A DNA stretch of 64,000 bases from Micractinium sp. NFX-FRZ (GCA_029339195.1 JAPTJF010000023.1:209680-273679); one strand, 5' to 3'. Positions 32,621-44,099 are shown, counted from the first letter of the stretch. Notes: generated by a model from the letters alone, not told the origin. Translations and numbers: made by a program.

Positions 32621-32908
32621 CGAGCCCCTCTTGTGACGCAAATTTTGTTGCGTCAAGCATGCATGTGACCAGCAGGCGGGGGTCTGAGAAGGTGGGCAGG
32701 TGTTTTCTTAGCGCATCGACAGCAGCAGGATCGTGAAACGAAGCCAATTTTGCGCATTTTGCAAGCTGCTGAGATGGCAGCGCGAAGAAAGCCGCCAGTT
32801 TGCTCGGAACTGCGCGCTTGCGATCGTCAATTGACCGGCATTCGCCTTAAGCGACTCTCGTGCATCTTTCAGCTGCACAGCACAGGCGGCGCGGGCCTAG
32901 AGGCTATT
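32621..32908. promoter_or_regulatory. Short divergent promoter GPN3/HISN4
   Basis: Only 288 bp lie between the two start codons, pointing in opposite directions, so this must hold both core promoters and 5' leaders. No clear box element was identified. Confidence 0.5.
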
Positions 32909-35900
32909 ATGGCGTCGCTGGCGTCCACATCCGGGCGCAGCCTGGCAGGGCAGGGCCAGCTGTCGGCTCAGAGCAGCTCACAACACGCAATTCGCCAGCT
33001 GCGAGCTCCGGCTCCCGGTCGCAGCCGCAGCAGCTCGGCGCTGGCATGTAGGGCAGGCAAGTTTCCGCTCTGACCGTTGCTCCCTAGGAGCCACCGCGCC
33101 GGCCAAAGACTCCATATTTCGCATGCATGTCTGAGCGGAGCAGTAGGCCGGCCCCTGCACGCTGCAAGCCAGGCTGGGGTGCCGCCGCCGCTGCCTGCCG
33201 CCACTGCCTGCGCTGGTGCTGCCGGCAGCAGGCAGGGCAGTGCTACAGCTGGCATCGCACCACTGTCCGGCCCGCCTCCAATGCTTTGCCATCGAGCCGC
33301 AGGCTGGCTGGCAGGCAAGCTGGCTGGTATGCACCCGTGCAGGCGTTGCCTCCGGCGTGCCGCACTGCCTCGCTTGCTTCCAGCCGCTCTAGCACTCCCA
33401 GCCTGGCTGCCTGCCTGACTGCACGATGGCTGCTCACTGAATTTGCCCCTGCAGGGGAGCGGGAGGTGACGCTGCTGGACTATGGGGCCGGCAACGTGCG
33501 CAGCGTGCGCAACGCGATCAAGCGCTGCGGGTACACAATCAAGGACGTGAGTGGCGGGGGTGGTGGGGGGGGTGAGGGCAGCAGCTGTAGCTGCCCAGAT
33601 TTGGCAAGTTGCTTGTGGCTGCTCAGCTTGAGGCACGTTGCTGTCGGCTGCGGGCGACTGCTGGGCAGGCTGGCATGGGGCGCTGGTGTGCAGTGGGCTG
33701 GGGTGCGGGCGCCTGCTGTTCCCCGCCTTGCTCCCACAGCGGCGTGAAGGCTTGCCTGCATCCCAGCCCTGTGCCCTGCCCAAACCCGGCTGAGCTCCCC
33801 CACCCCCAATCCCTTTGCCCAGTAGTGCAGTAAGCCAGTGCAGCATGTTGACAAGGTTTGCCGTCAAACCCTTTCTGTTTGTTGCAGGTGGAGAGCGTGG
33901 CCGACATTGCCAACGCCGAGCGGCTGATATTCCCGGGTGTGGGCGCGTTTGGCAGCGCCATGGAGATCCTGCAGCAGCGGGGGTACACGCAGGCGATCAG
34001 GGACTACATTCAGGTGCGCTGGCGGGCACGAGGGGGCAACAGGGGGGCACAAGGATGATGGGCACGCCTTGATCATGCACCAGCCAGCAGCCGGCTGCAC
34101 GCAGGCGCTGAATAGGTTATGCGCAGGTGCGCTGGCGGGGCACGGGGGCACGAGGGGGGCAGATGCAGGCAGGCTATGACCAGGCAGCAGCCAGCAGGCG
34201 GCTGCGCGCAGGCGGTTGAATAGGTTATGCGCATGTGGGGCGCTGGCAATGTGTTGGGTGTGCGGGAGCATGGGCGTGCTGCTGTTTCCAGGGCGGAACC
34301 GCGCCTGCCTTTGCTGCCTCTGCTGTCGGGCTCGTGTTGCGCCCACCCTCACTTATCCCAGATGCAGTTGGTGCACTGCATGTGACCCTGTTGCTTCCCT
34401 CCTCCCGCCCCCTGCCCCCCACTTGCTTCCTGCAGGCCGACCGCCCCTTCCTGGGCGTCTGCCTGGGCATGCAGCTGCTGTTTGAGGGCAGCAGCGAGAG
34501 CGGCGGCTGCGAGGGGCTGGGCCTCATCCCCGGCCAGGTCACCCACTTTGACACAACTCTGGGCCTGCCGGTGCCCCACATCGGCTGGAACGACCTGATT
34601 CAGAAGTGAGTGGGAAGAAAGGGGAAGCGGGAGGAAGGGGATGGTGCCGAGCTGTGTGTATTGGAGTGTGCCAGGGGGCGAGGCGTTGGGGGATTGGCAG
34701 GTGACCAAGTGGGGACGGGGCGACCCAGTGGGCAGCGCAGCGCAGCGGGGGCGGTGGGTAAAACCTCCCCAATTCCTTCCCTGCCGCAACGCCTGCCCTC
34801 CTGCCCCCCTTCTGTCCCCCCGCCAGGCGCACCTCCCCGCTGCTCAGCGAGGTCGGCGACCGCCGCGTCTACTTTGTGCACTCGTACCACGCAACGCCCA
34901 CGCCAGAGGTGAGGGGGACGAGTGGGTTGCCCTGTTGCTTTTCATTTGCGCTGCACGGCGGTACCGCACACACCCACGCCAAAGGTGAGGGGCATGAGTG
35001 GGTTGCTCTGTTGCTTTTCATTTGTGCTGCACGGCGGTACCGCACACACCCAAGCCAGAGGTGGGTGCTGGTGCCCTGGCGGCAGTGTGCAGCAGGGAGG
35101 GAGGGGCAGCGGGCAGCAGACAGGTGCAGTGCAGCTGGGCATGCTGCAGGCGGTTGCGTAGGCGTTGCTGCGCCCCACAGCCGTGCCGATGCGTGTTCTT
35201 CAGATGCCTTGAGCCGCGCAGATTTTGTAACGGGTCTCAGTGTCAAAAAGGTATCACTTCCTCACATATTTTAAAACTTGCGATGGGTGCTAGCCACTTC
35301 TGAAGGCCCGACAGCGTCCTTGTGGCCGCCCTTCACCCTCACCCCATCCCCACCCCCTTTGCACTGTACTGCCCCCCCTCCATCCCTCCCTCAGAACGCC
35401 GACTGGGTGCTGGCCACCTCTGAGTACGGCGGCGAGTTTGTGGCGGCGGTGCAGAAGGGCAACGTGGCGGCCACGCAGTTCCACCCCGAGAAGAGCGGGA
35501 CCGTGGGGCTGGACATCCTGCGCTGCTTCCTGGACCCGCAAACGGCGGGCAGCGGCGCGGCGGCGGAGCTCAACGGTGGGCGGGGATGGAGAGGGGGGAG
35601 GGGAGCAGGGGAGTATGGGAGCGGGGGAAGAGAGGGAGTGGGGAGGGGAAAGGAGGCAGGGGGGAGAGGGAGGCGAGAGCTCCCACTTCTGCACCCGCTT
35701 CACCCCTTGTTCCCTCCCACAGGCTGCGGGCCGACCGCGCGCCCTGCACCCTACACCCCTAAACCCTGCAACCCTACCCCTCTACCCCCTCACACACACA
35801 CCTCTGCAGGGCGGCCGCGCGGGCTGGCCAAGCGGGTGATTGCCTGCCTGGATGTGCGTGCCAACGACAACGGCGACCTGGTGGTGACCAAGGGGGACCA

Positions 35901-36941
35901 GTACGACGTTCGGGAGACGGGGAGCACCAACGAGGTGAGGGGGCTGGGTCGGGGCGCTGCTACAGTGGTGTGGCGTGGCGTGTGTGTGTATGCCGCGGGT
36001 GTGTGGAGGCGTGCAGAGGGCGGGAAGGTGCGCAGGCGGCCAGGCGTGTCTGTTTGCCCTGGCGGGTACCAGGGGGAGGCATTTAGGGGTGAGCCAGTGT
36101 GATGATGATGATGTTGGTGTGCGGGAGTATTTGCACACCAGAGAGAGGTACCCGGCGTGTGTCATCCTTCCCCCTCCTGGCTCTTGCCCCTCTCCACCCC
36201 CACCCCCACCCCCCACCCCTGCCCACCCCCCCGCAGGTGCGCAACCTGGGCAAGCCCGTGGAGCTGGCTGGGCGCTACTTTGAGGAGGGGGCCGACGAGG
36301 TGACCTTCCTCAACATCACCGGTGAGCCCGAACACACAAGTACCGGACCAAGAGTTGCGAGCAATGTGTCGTGAGGTGGTGACAAGGGGGGGCGGGCAGG
36401 GGGGCCAGGGGGCAGGCGCACGCAGCGTCGTCCGTCCCTGCCTCTCGAGGAGCTGCCCGCCCTGCTGCCTGCCTTGGATGACCTGCTCCTGCCCTGCTGG
36501 CACCTCCCCAGGCTTCCACGACTTCCCCTTTTGTGCGTGCTGGCGGTGCTGCGGCACTGACCCTTCCAGCCTCGGCCATGCAGCCTGAACGCACCCCCCC
36601 CCTCCACGTCCCCCTTGCCCCCCTGCCCCCCAGGCTTCCGCGACTTCCCCCTGGGCGACCTGCCCATGCTGGAGGTGCTGCGGCAGGCGAGCGAGGGCGT
36701 GTTTGTGCCGCTGACCGTGGGCGGCGGCATCCGCGGCTTCACAGACGGCACGGGCAAGCACTACAGCGCGCTCGAGGTGGCGGCAGAGTACTTCCGGTGA
36801 GGGGATGAATGACGAGCAGGGGTATTTGTTCGGAAGAGGTTGTTGGGATGAATGCGCAGGCAAGCACTACAGCGCGGTCGAGGTGGCGGCAGAGTACTTC
36901 CGATGAGGAAAGAAGAGTGATGAGCTGGAGCTCTGTGTTTC

Positions 36942-36982
<41 letters not shown>

Positions 36983-39366
36983 GTGAGGGGTGGTCACGGC
37001 ACAGGCAAGAGGGATACACACGGCAGTGTGCTGAGGTGGCGGCAGAGCACTTTCGGTGAGGGGATCAAGTGGCTTTTTGAAGCAGCGGGTTGCCAACGCG
37101 CGAGTCGTGTGGGTTTGCGCAAGCCCGCATGCCACGCTCGACACCACCATACATTGGTTCTGTTGCTGGCAAGGTGCCCATTGGTAGCCACGCTGCGCAC
37201 GGTGTGCACGCTGTGAAGGATGACCTGGCCTCCCTCCCACATGTGCCCCCCCCTCACTCTCTCCCCCCCCCTCATTCCGTCCCTCCCCGCCGTCCCCATG
37301 TGCAGCTCTGGCGCGGACAAGGTGTCCATCGGCAGCGACGCTGTGTACGCTGTGGAGGAGTACCTGGCGGCGGGCAAGAAGGACGGCAGCACCGCCATCG
37401 AACAGATCTCGCGCGTCTACGGCGCCCAGGTTCGTGCGTGTGCGTGTGTGTGTGTGGTTGTGTACCTGCACAGGAGCACTGCCGAGTGCTGGGAATCGCG
37501 AGCGACATCCAGAGCGGGTTGGTGTTGAACAAGTGGTGTGTGTGTGTGGCCGTGCATCAATGGAGATGGGGTGGCTGTCACATGTGCGCATTGACACCCG
37601 CTTCAACCCTGCAATTTTATCGGGTGCACCCGTCTCTTCCCACCCGCCGCTGCCCCGCTGCCCTCTCACTTCCCCCCTACCCCGCAGGCCGTGGTGATCT
37701 CTATCGACCCCCGCCGCGTGTACGTCGCCTCCCCAGACGACACAACCCACCACACCGTCAAGACCAGCAAGCCAGGTGGGTGCCGCGTGTGTGTGTGTGT
37801 GTGATGCTTGTAGGCCGAGCTGGATGCCTTTGGGCAGGAGAGCGGGGCTTTCAAGCAGGCGCAGCGCGAGCCGGTGGGGCTGGGGCCTGCCAATCATTGC
37901 AAAAGACATGGGACTGGCGGGGGGGGGGGGGGCAGCTTGCGGCGAGCTGGAGAGGCTGCCGGGCAAGCGGCTGCCCTGTGCATGGACTGACGCATCCAGG
38001 GCAGGGCGCAAGCCAGCCGTCTCTGCCATGCTTCCTTAACCCCGCCCCAGCTTGCCTCCTCACCCGCGCCCCAGCTTGCCCTCTCACCGCTCTCCGGCCT
38101 GCTCCCTTCGCCCCGCAGGCCCCCAGGGGGAGCAGTACTGCTGGTGGCAGTGCACAGTGATGGGCGGGCGTGAGGGGCGGGACGTGGACGCCGTGCAGCT
38201 GGCAAAGGTGAGGTGGGAGTGTGGGGGCATGTTGGTTTGTGGGCATGCGGGAGTGGGCTTGTCTGAGTGAGTGAGGCAAAGGTGTGCATGTGGCAGTTTG
38301 CATGTGGGTATGTGTGGGTGGGGCGTGGAGGCAGCCCCGCTCGCAAAGCTGGGGGTAGTGAGGGGGTGACAGCGCGTGCCCCGGCCCTGCCGCCCCACCC
38401 ACCCCCCCGCTATGCCCACCTGGCCTTGGCATGTTGCTTTATGATCAGGCTGCTGTTGAGACCGTGGCAAACTGCCCGTCTCCTCTTCCTGCGCCCTGTG
38501 TTCACCATAACAACGTGTGCACTCCCCTCCCTGCCCTCCCCAGGCGGTTGAGGACCTGGGCGCTGGCGAGATCCTGCTCAACTGCATCGACAACGACGGC
38601 GTGGGGCAGGGCTTCGACTGCGAGCTGGTGGGGGCGGTGGCAGGTGAGGAGCGGGGGCGTTTCAGCTGTGCACGGGGCAGGCGTGGTTAGGGCTGAGCGT
38701 GGTGGGTGATGACGTGTGGGTGAACCAGGGGGAGGCAGCGGTACGGCACACGGGCAAGGTGCCCAAGCGTGGCAATGCTCCTGCCATGGTTACGACTCGG
38801 CCCCTCAGCCTCTTCCCTCCACCCCAGCCTCCGGCATCGTTGCACTAGCACCAGTCATGCTCCGCTCAACTGTCAACCTTTTGCCCCTCACATCCTCTCT
38901 CGCCACCAATCAGATGCGGTCACCATCCCCGTCATCGCCTCCAGCGGCGCGGGATCCCCCGAACACTTCTCAGGTGCCTGCTGGCGGGGTGGGCAGCGCG
39001 CCCGGCAGCAGCAGCAGCAGCAGGGTGGCTGGCTGGTATCTCACGCTTGTGCTGCTCTGCCAGTGGCCTGTCCTGGCCAGCACGCCTGCCGTGCGGGTGC
39101 AGCATCTGCACCTTCCTCCCACCAGCCTGTAGTGCCGACTTGCATGCATGCCTGCTTTCTTGCCACCACTGTTGCCACTGTTGCTGCCAACACGTCCCGT
39201 GACCACCACGTGTGCCTCCACCTCCCCTCCCCTCTTTCCAGAGGTGTTTGCCAAGACCAAGGCGGCGGCCGCCCTGGCTGCGGGCATCTTCCACCGGCGG
39301 GAGGTGCCCATCTCGGCGGTCAAGGCGCACATGAACGCGGCAGGCATCCCCGCCCGCACAGCATGA
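32909..39366 (+). CDS. HISN4: Imidazole glycerol phosphate synthase hisHF, chloroplastic
   Basis: Bifunctional histidine-biosynthesis enzyme. An N-terminal glutaminase (HisH) feeds ammonia to the C-terminal HisF barrel, which makes IGP and AICAR from PRFAR. Fifteen exons (32909-33056, 33455-33546, 33888-34013, 34436-34605, 34827-34908, 35395-35575, 35810-35934, 36237-36321, 36634-36796, 37306-37429, 37688-37775, 38119-38207, 38544-38643, 38914-38973, 39242-39366) give 585 residues in phase. Residues 1-49 are Ser/Arg/Gln-rich and end ALACRA, a transit peptide. His[13 protein letters not shown], nucleophile Cys131 in [10 protein letters not shown], His236 and Glu238 in TQFHPEK. HisF: Asp281 in [16 protein letters not shown], Asp507 in [22 protein letters not shown]. 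The first intron best fits a GC-AG intron (CAG|GCAAGT at 33057); a GT donor at 33050 is also in phase. At least nine junction echoes occur in its introns. Confidence 0.96.
34099..34245 (+). repeat. Two echoes of HISN4 exon 3 end
   Basis: The exon 3 end and donor (GT at 34014) recur with GT at 34127 and 34235, spacings 113 and 108 bp. CAGGTGCGCTGGCGG is kept in the first copy and mutated to CATGTGGGGCGCTGG in the second. Confidence 0.8.
34909..35062 (+). repeat. 76-bp tandem duplication across HISN4 exon 5 donor
   Basis: The true donor (GTGAGG at 34909) is followed by copies at 34985 and 35061, exactly 76 bp apart each time. Each unit has the exon tail (ACGCCAGAG-like) and the first about 50 bp of intron. 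The first copy keeps GTGAGG and the second has GTGGGT. All three are plausible donors, and using the second would shift the frame. Confidence 0.9.
35281..35307 (+). repeat. Echo of HISN4 exon 6 start
   Basis: TGGGTGCTAGCCACTTCTGA matches the exon 6 codons for WVLATSE (real copy 35403-35425), displaced about 120 bp upstream. The acceptor is lost. Confidence 0.7.
36503..36530 (+). repeat. Echo of HISN4 exon 9 start
   Basis: CCCCAGGCTTCCACGACTTC matches the acceptor and first codons of exon 9 (real copy at 36630) about 122 bp upstream, with the AG intact. It is a strong decoy acceptor in the same phase context. Confidence 0.8.
36853..37066 (+). repeat. Two echoes of HISN4 exon 9 end
   Basis: About 50 nt of the exon 9 end with its donor (GT at 36797) recur at 36855-36908 and 37028-37066. 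In the first copy the donor G is A (ATGAGG at 36903), killing the site while the exon part is almost identical. In the second the donor GTGAGG at 37056 is intact but the exon part has diverged. A (TG)n run near 36942-36977 lies between them. Confidence 0.85.
37168..37230 (+). repeat. Echo of HISN4 exon 10 start
   Basis: About 60 nt resemble the first part of exon 10 (AAGGTGTCCATCGGCAGCGA... at 37319), displaced about 150 bp upstream, with many substitutions. Echoes of the exon 9 end and the exon 10 start thus meet inside the same intron. Confidence 0.75.
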
Positions 39367-40284
39367 TGACCCACCCACACACTCAATCATTGCGGGCGCA
39401 CGCCGCGGCGGCCAACCCAAGTGCGGGCCCCCACATGAAAGCGGCGGCAAGCACCCCCGCCCCGCCCGCACCGCGTGAAGCTGTTAAACGAACTGATAGG
39501 ACTCCGCCCAGCCCAGTGATGTCTCCATGGTGGTTGCCCGCCATGTCGCCCACCTGGCTTTTCGCGGCATGTGCTCGTCCCTCACTGCGTTCGTCTGTCG
39601 CCCGTCCCCCGTCCGGCAGCGGCACGGCCCTGCTTCCTTCCCCCTGGGGCGTCCAATGCGTGTGCGTCTGCTCGCCCCCGCAACCCTTGCTTGATTTCTG
39701 CTTCCAATGAAGTGATTGCTACTCCCGTTCTGCTCCCCACTTTCCCTTCCTCCCTCTCCTCGTTCTCCCCCCTTGACCGCCCAATCTGCCCTGCTTGTCA
39801 CCACTGGATGTGAAGCCTCGGTTGCTCCCCCACTGCACCCCTCCATTCTTTTGCTGCCACCCGTGCGCTTTGACTCTCTCCCACTGCTTATTTTGTGCAA
39901 CATGCACAAGCTTGCGCGTGCATGCATGGGTGCATGCGTGCCAACGGATACGTGCAAGCAAGGCACATGACGAGACGTTCTCAGAAGCGGAGCAAGAGGG
40001 GCGGCAGCGTGCAAAGAGCGGGGGGTCATGAGAGGCGGGGACAGCGGCACGCATTCGTGCATTGCAGTGCGGTCCGGAGATTATTATACGAAGGAGGAGC
40101 AGGAGTCACGGGGAGGGAGGGAAGGGAGCGGGGGAGCACAGGGGGAGAGAGCAGGGGCGGGGCGGGGCGGGCCAAGCCGCCCAACCGGCGTGCCAGCTGC
40201 GCTTCGCTGCCACCGCTCTGGGTCACTGCATTGTGATGCCAGCTCAGCTATGCTCCCAGGTCAGCTGCCAGGTCAGCAGCAGCC
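39367..40284. other. Convergent 3' region, HISN4 / transporter
   Basis: 0.9 kb between two stops. Pyrimidine-rich downstream of HISN4, then GA-rich near 40090-40180. No TGTAA near either stop, no coding frame with conserved sequence and no RNA gene seen. Confidence 0.45.
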
Positions 40285-43242
40285 CTACCGTGGGAGCTTG
40301 CTGGAGCCCACCTCTTCTGGCACCGCTGCCAGCGCTGTGGGTGGCACATAATAGAGGACCACGGAGCAGGAGGCCACCACGATGCCCAAGCCCATCTGCG
40401 GTGCGGGCGGGCAGGGGGAAGGAGGGGCGGCACGAGGAGGGGAGGGGAAGGGGTCAGGTTGGCGGGCGGCGGACACACATGAAAGTGCGGGAGCAGGGAG
40501 GACGGGGTAGTAAGAGATGGCCACGATGCCCAGGCCCATCCGTGGGTGAAGGAGGGCCGCACGAGGCGGGGGAGGGGAAGGGGATTAGGATGGCGGGCGG
40601 GTGGCACGTGAAAACACGGGAGCAGGGAGCAGGGGGGAGGCCACCCGGGCGCCCAGGCGGCGCATCTGTGAGGCGCGGGCAGGCGGGCAGGCAGAGGAGG
40701 CAAGGGGGGAACGGGAGGAAGGGCGCGGGGGGAGCAGCGCGTAGAAGGCGATGATTTCAAAAAAGAAAACATCCATACGAATGCAGTGCAACTGCTGAGG
40801 CCCCACCCACCCACCCACCCACCCACCTGGAGCGTGGGCTGCAGCAAGCAAGAAGGTGGAATGAACAACTAGAAGACTGCACGTGCAAGTACTACAGTAG
40901 CACCGCCCACCCGCCCACCCACCTGGAGCGTGGGCTGCAGCGCGAAGAATGTGATGGAGACAAGCGTGGTGAGCAGCATGGCCAGGGAGGTGGCATACAC
41001 CTTGACGATGGAGTCGGCAAACTTCATCACCCAGGAGACCAGCAGGCCGCTACAGATGGCATGGAAAGGGGCGGGGAGGGATGCGTGCAGTGGGGGGCCC
41101 GGTGGCGTGTACCTCGACACTTCACAGAACCGGCAAACTGCGCCACTCAGCCACCCAGCAGCCCGCTGTCATGTGTAGGCTGTAAGAGGCGTGGGTTGGT
41201 TGGGACCGAGGCACGCAGAGGAAGGCGGCGGCAGGGACAAGGGTAGTCACGCAGGCCGCGCCGCCGTTCAGCACGCACAGCAGCCCCCAACGAGTGCTTA
41301 GCAGGCGCAGCAGGCCAGCAAGCACCTGCGCCAAATTGGCGACGACCCCGCCCATGTCGGGCCCACAGCAACCCCTTGACAGACCAGGAACCGCAAACAG
41401 CGACCAGTGCAGCGAGCAGGCGCAGCAGCTGCCAGCAGGCATAGCAGGCTCCCCACCTGAACGCCAGGTTGGCAACGACCAGCCATGTGATGGGGCCGTA
41501 GCCCCGCAAGATGTCCAGCCCGCCTCCCGAGGCCGCCTTGCTGCAGCAGCAGCAGAGAGACACACGGCAGAAACACACACACACACACGTCAAGAAAAGA
41601 TGACTGCTGCGGTGAGGTGGGTGGGGTGGGGACCAGGAGGCGAGACACTCCCGCTCATGCTGCTGCTGCTGCTGCTGCTGCTGCCGTGTCCCTGCAGACC
41701 TCTCTGCAGCCGCACTCAACACACACTCGTGAGACGTTGCAGCCGGCACCTGGCGCCCCTCTGTGCACCATCCTGCCCGCTCCACCTGTGCGCCAGGTTG
41801 ACAAAGTTGAAGACGCAGCCAAAGCCGTACAGCAGCATGTTCTGCCAGTACAGCGTGTCGTTGTTCTTCTTCAGCACCCACTCAGTGTACACCGCCGCCA
41901 CCGCGCTCAGGAGGGCGCTCACCACGCCAAACACGTAGCCCTGCAGGTTGTCGGGTGTTGAGGTATAGGGTTTGGGTCTTAGGGTCACGGATTCAGGGAT
42001 GGAGTGAACAGGCGCTCACCACGCCAAACACGTAGCCCTGGGGCGAGGGAGGCAGGGGCAACGGGGGTGGCAGGTGGGAAGGCGGGGGGATGATGTGCGG
42101 TGGGGGCAGGGAGGGGGGTGGGGGATGAGCGAAGGCAGGGCAGCGGAGGCCAGCGTGAAACAGCAGCTGCAGGTGAATGGGTGGGCGAGCCGGGGAATGA
42201 CAAGAGGGAAAGCAGCAGGGCAGAGATGAAAAGGGGGCGAGCCGGGGGCACCGTTTGTGCAGCCTCCCCCCCTTGCTCCCGATGAGGGCTGCTGCTCCCG
42301 ATGCACCGACCCCTGCCTCCCAACCCTTGCCTCTCCTCCCCTTGCCTGCCCATCCTCTGGAGCCTCACCCACGCCGTCCACAGCTGCCTCACTTCTCATT
42401 ACGCCCGCCCCTCCCCCGCCACTCGTCTCAGCCCACCTCCCCAATCCCCACCACCACACACAACCCACCATGACGGGCGCGTGCAGCACCGACTGGGTGG
42501 TGCCGGATGAGCAGTCTGTGTTGATCTGGGAGGTGGCCGCCCCCGCCATGAGCAGCAGCAGCGCCATCCACTGCAGGCGCGACAGCTGGCGGCGCAGCGC
42601 CACGCGCAGCAGCAGCCCGGTGGTCACGATTTTCAGATTGCCCAGGATCTGGTAGGTTGCCGGGTCCACATACTTGAGGAAGAAGAACTGCGGGGGAGAC
42701 GGGGAGGCAGGGGGAGCGGCAGTGGACGGGGGCGTATGCAATGGGCACGGTTGTGGGCGGTCCACGCGCTGCAGAAAGGGCAACAGGCAGACTTGACGGG
42801 GCATGCAGGGGTGGTAGACGCATGTCCCGCACACACCCCTACCTCCATTCCCCTTCCACCCACCCGCAGCCGCACTCAGCACTCGCATCAACACAGTGCC
42901 TGCCCACATGGCAGGACCCCACTGCTGCCGCCCCACCCATGCCCTCCCCACCTGCACGTTGTTGTGCACCATATAGATGAGGGAGGGGACGATGAAGAGG
43001 GCGACCGTCCTCAGGTCACGAGTGATTCGCACGCTCCCCGGGTCGGACCGCCGCTGCCGCGTGAGCAGGGCATAGGAGACGGCCAGCTTGACAAGCTCGG
43101 CCAGGAAGGGGACGGTGGAGAAGTCATAGGCGTAACTGTCGCCGCTCTTGCTGGCTGCGGTCAGCAAGCCCTGAGAGCTGGTCAGCACGGTCAGCAGGCT
43201 GGCCATGAGCAGCGTGCCGGGGGCAAAGGCCGCGACGCCCAT
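40285..43242 (-). CDS. Nucleotide-sugar transporter, SLC35A (CMP-sialate/UDP-galactose type)
   Basis: Golgi multi-pass antiporter of the drug/metabolite transporter superfamily that carries nucleotide-sugars into the lumen. Six exons (43242-42952, 42687-42469, 41940-41786, 41540-41457, 41049-40923, 40395-40285) give 328 residues in phase, the usual family length. Landmarks are VPFLAELVKLAVSYALL, IYMVHNNVQFFFLKYVDPAT and YQILGNLKIVTTGLLLRVAL (the family's N.L.Y...LDAATYQ.L.QLKI.TTA block), QWMALLLLMAGAATSQI, VAAVYTEWVLKKNNDTLYWQN and VMKFADSIVKVYATSLAMLL (KY.DN..K.FA.S motif). About ten hydrophobic helices are seen. Substrate cannot be told from sequence; algae lack sialic acid, so UDP-galactose or another sugar is more likely. 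Introns carry echoes of exons 3, 4, 5 and 6. Confidence 0.9.
40508..40850 (-). repeat. Echoes of transporter exon 6 start (2x) and exon 5 end
   Basis: The exon 6 acceptor region (real copy 40372-40404, CGATGCCCAAGCCCATCTGC) recurs at 40516-40545 and, more decayed, at 40637-40674. The exon 5 end with donor (real copy 40915-40950, CACCTGGAGCGTGGGCTGCA) recurs at 40813-40850 with a near-perfect donor. Exon-start copies and exon-end copies therefore face each other inside one intron. Confidence 0.85.
41328..41363 (-). repeat. Echo of transporter exon 4
   Basis: Resembles the exon 4 segment at 41457-41490 (CGCCAGGTTGGCAACGACCA) displaced about 130 bp, with several substitutions. Confidence 0.6.
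42004..42045 (-). repeat. Echo of transporter exon 3 start
   Basis: CACCACGCCAAACACGTAGC matches exon 3 (real copy 41915-41950) about 90 bp upstream. The base after it is CTGGGG instead of CTGCAG, so the copied acceptor is dead although the exon part is perfect. Confidence 0.8.
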
Positions 43243-43910
43243 GCTGGCGGCGGCGGCAGTGGAGGAGGCGGCGGGCGGGAGGCGGGGGCTGCGGCTGCGG
43301 CGTCGGCAGCTGGCGGGGAGAGCCGCTGCTGCTGCTGCGGCCTGAGGCCGCTGCTCCTGGTGCTGCGGCTGAGGCTGCTGCTAGTGCTTGGGTGCACCAC
43401 TGCTGCTGGTGCTGCCTGGATGCCTGCCTGCCAACTGCCGTGCCCGCTGCCGCACCGCAGCTGTGCCGCTACCCACAGCCGCCGCCGGCGCTGTGTCCCT
43501 CTGCCTGCACTATGTGCCGAGCAGGCTGTGAGCACCCCTGCTGGCGTCTGAGCGCTTTCTTGAACTCTTAATTCAGTGCAACGCGTTATTCGGGCGTGCC
43601 GGGAGCTTCTTGGTAAATTGGAAAAGCGCGGCGGCTGTTGCGGGCCCCTGAGCTGCTGCAGCAATGCTCAGAAGGTCGGCTCGTAGGTGCAGTGTCCCTA
43701 GGGCGGTAGGGAGCGTCGGAAGGTGCGCTCTGGAGAGCGCTGCATGCAGTTGGCCTTTCTAAAGCGGCAATTGCAAGTAATGGGCGCCTTCGCCCTCCTT
43801 GCACTTCATACCACAGTTCCACGGGCATCCCGCACCCATACCTGTTATTTTGGACGTCCCCAAACGCCCTCCAAAGCGCCTGCGCACCCCATCAGCCGAC
43901 GCCAGTCAGC
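43243..43910. promoter_or_regulatory. Divergent promoter region, transporter/RPB12
   Basis: 0.67 kb between two divergent starts. The part next to the transporter is rich in GCTGCTG repeats and may be 5' UTR. No defined box seen. Confidence 0.4.
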
Positions 43911-44099
43911 ATGCAGCCGCAGCCCGGCTATGGTGCGGCCGCCCTGAGCAGCGGCCCGGTTCAGGTGGCCTACATCTGCGGCGACTGCGGTGCGGAGAAC
44001 ACCCTCAAGCCTGGGGACGTCATCCGCTGCCGCGAATGCGGCTACCGGATACTGTACAAGAAGCGCACCAAGCGGGTGGTGCAATATGAGGCCAGGTGA
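43911..44099 (+). CDS. RPB12: RNA polymerases I/II/III subunit RPABC4 (Rpb12)
   Basis: Shared small zinc-binding subunit of all three nuclear RNA polymerases. The frame encodes 62 residues: a short Gln/Pro/Gly leader, [38 protein letters not shown] and VQYEAR. Four Cys form the zinc ribbon (CxxC...CxxC), and the basic tail matches the family's YKKRTKR..(Q/F).AR end. The stop is at 44097-44099. The bases AG|GTGAG at 44094-44100 also make a good donor. An acceptor at 44748 followed by G-TGA would give exactly the same last Arg and stop, so the intron 44096-44748 could be removed without changing the protein. That putative intron contains both snoRNA copies. TGTAA at 45070-45074 is a plausible poly(A) signal for the long transcript. 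Confidence 0.93.
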   Translation: MQPQPGYGAAALSSGPVQVAYICGDCGAENTLKPGDVIRCRECGYRILYKKRTKRVVQYEAR

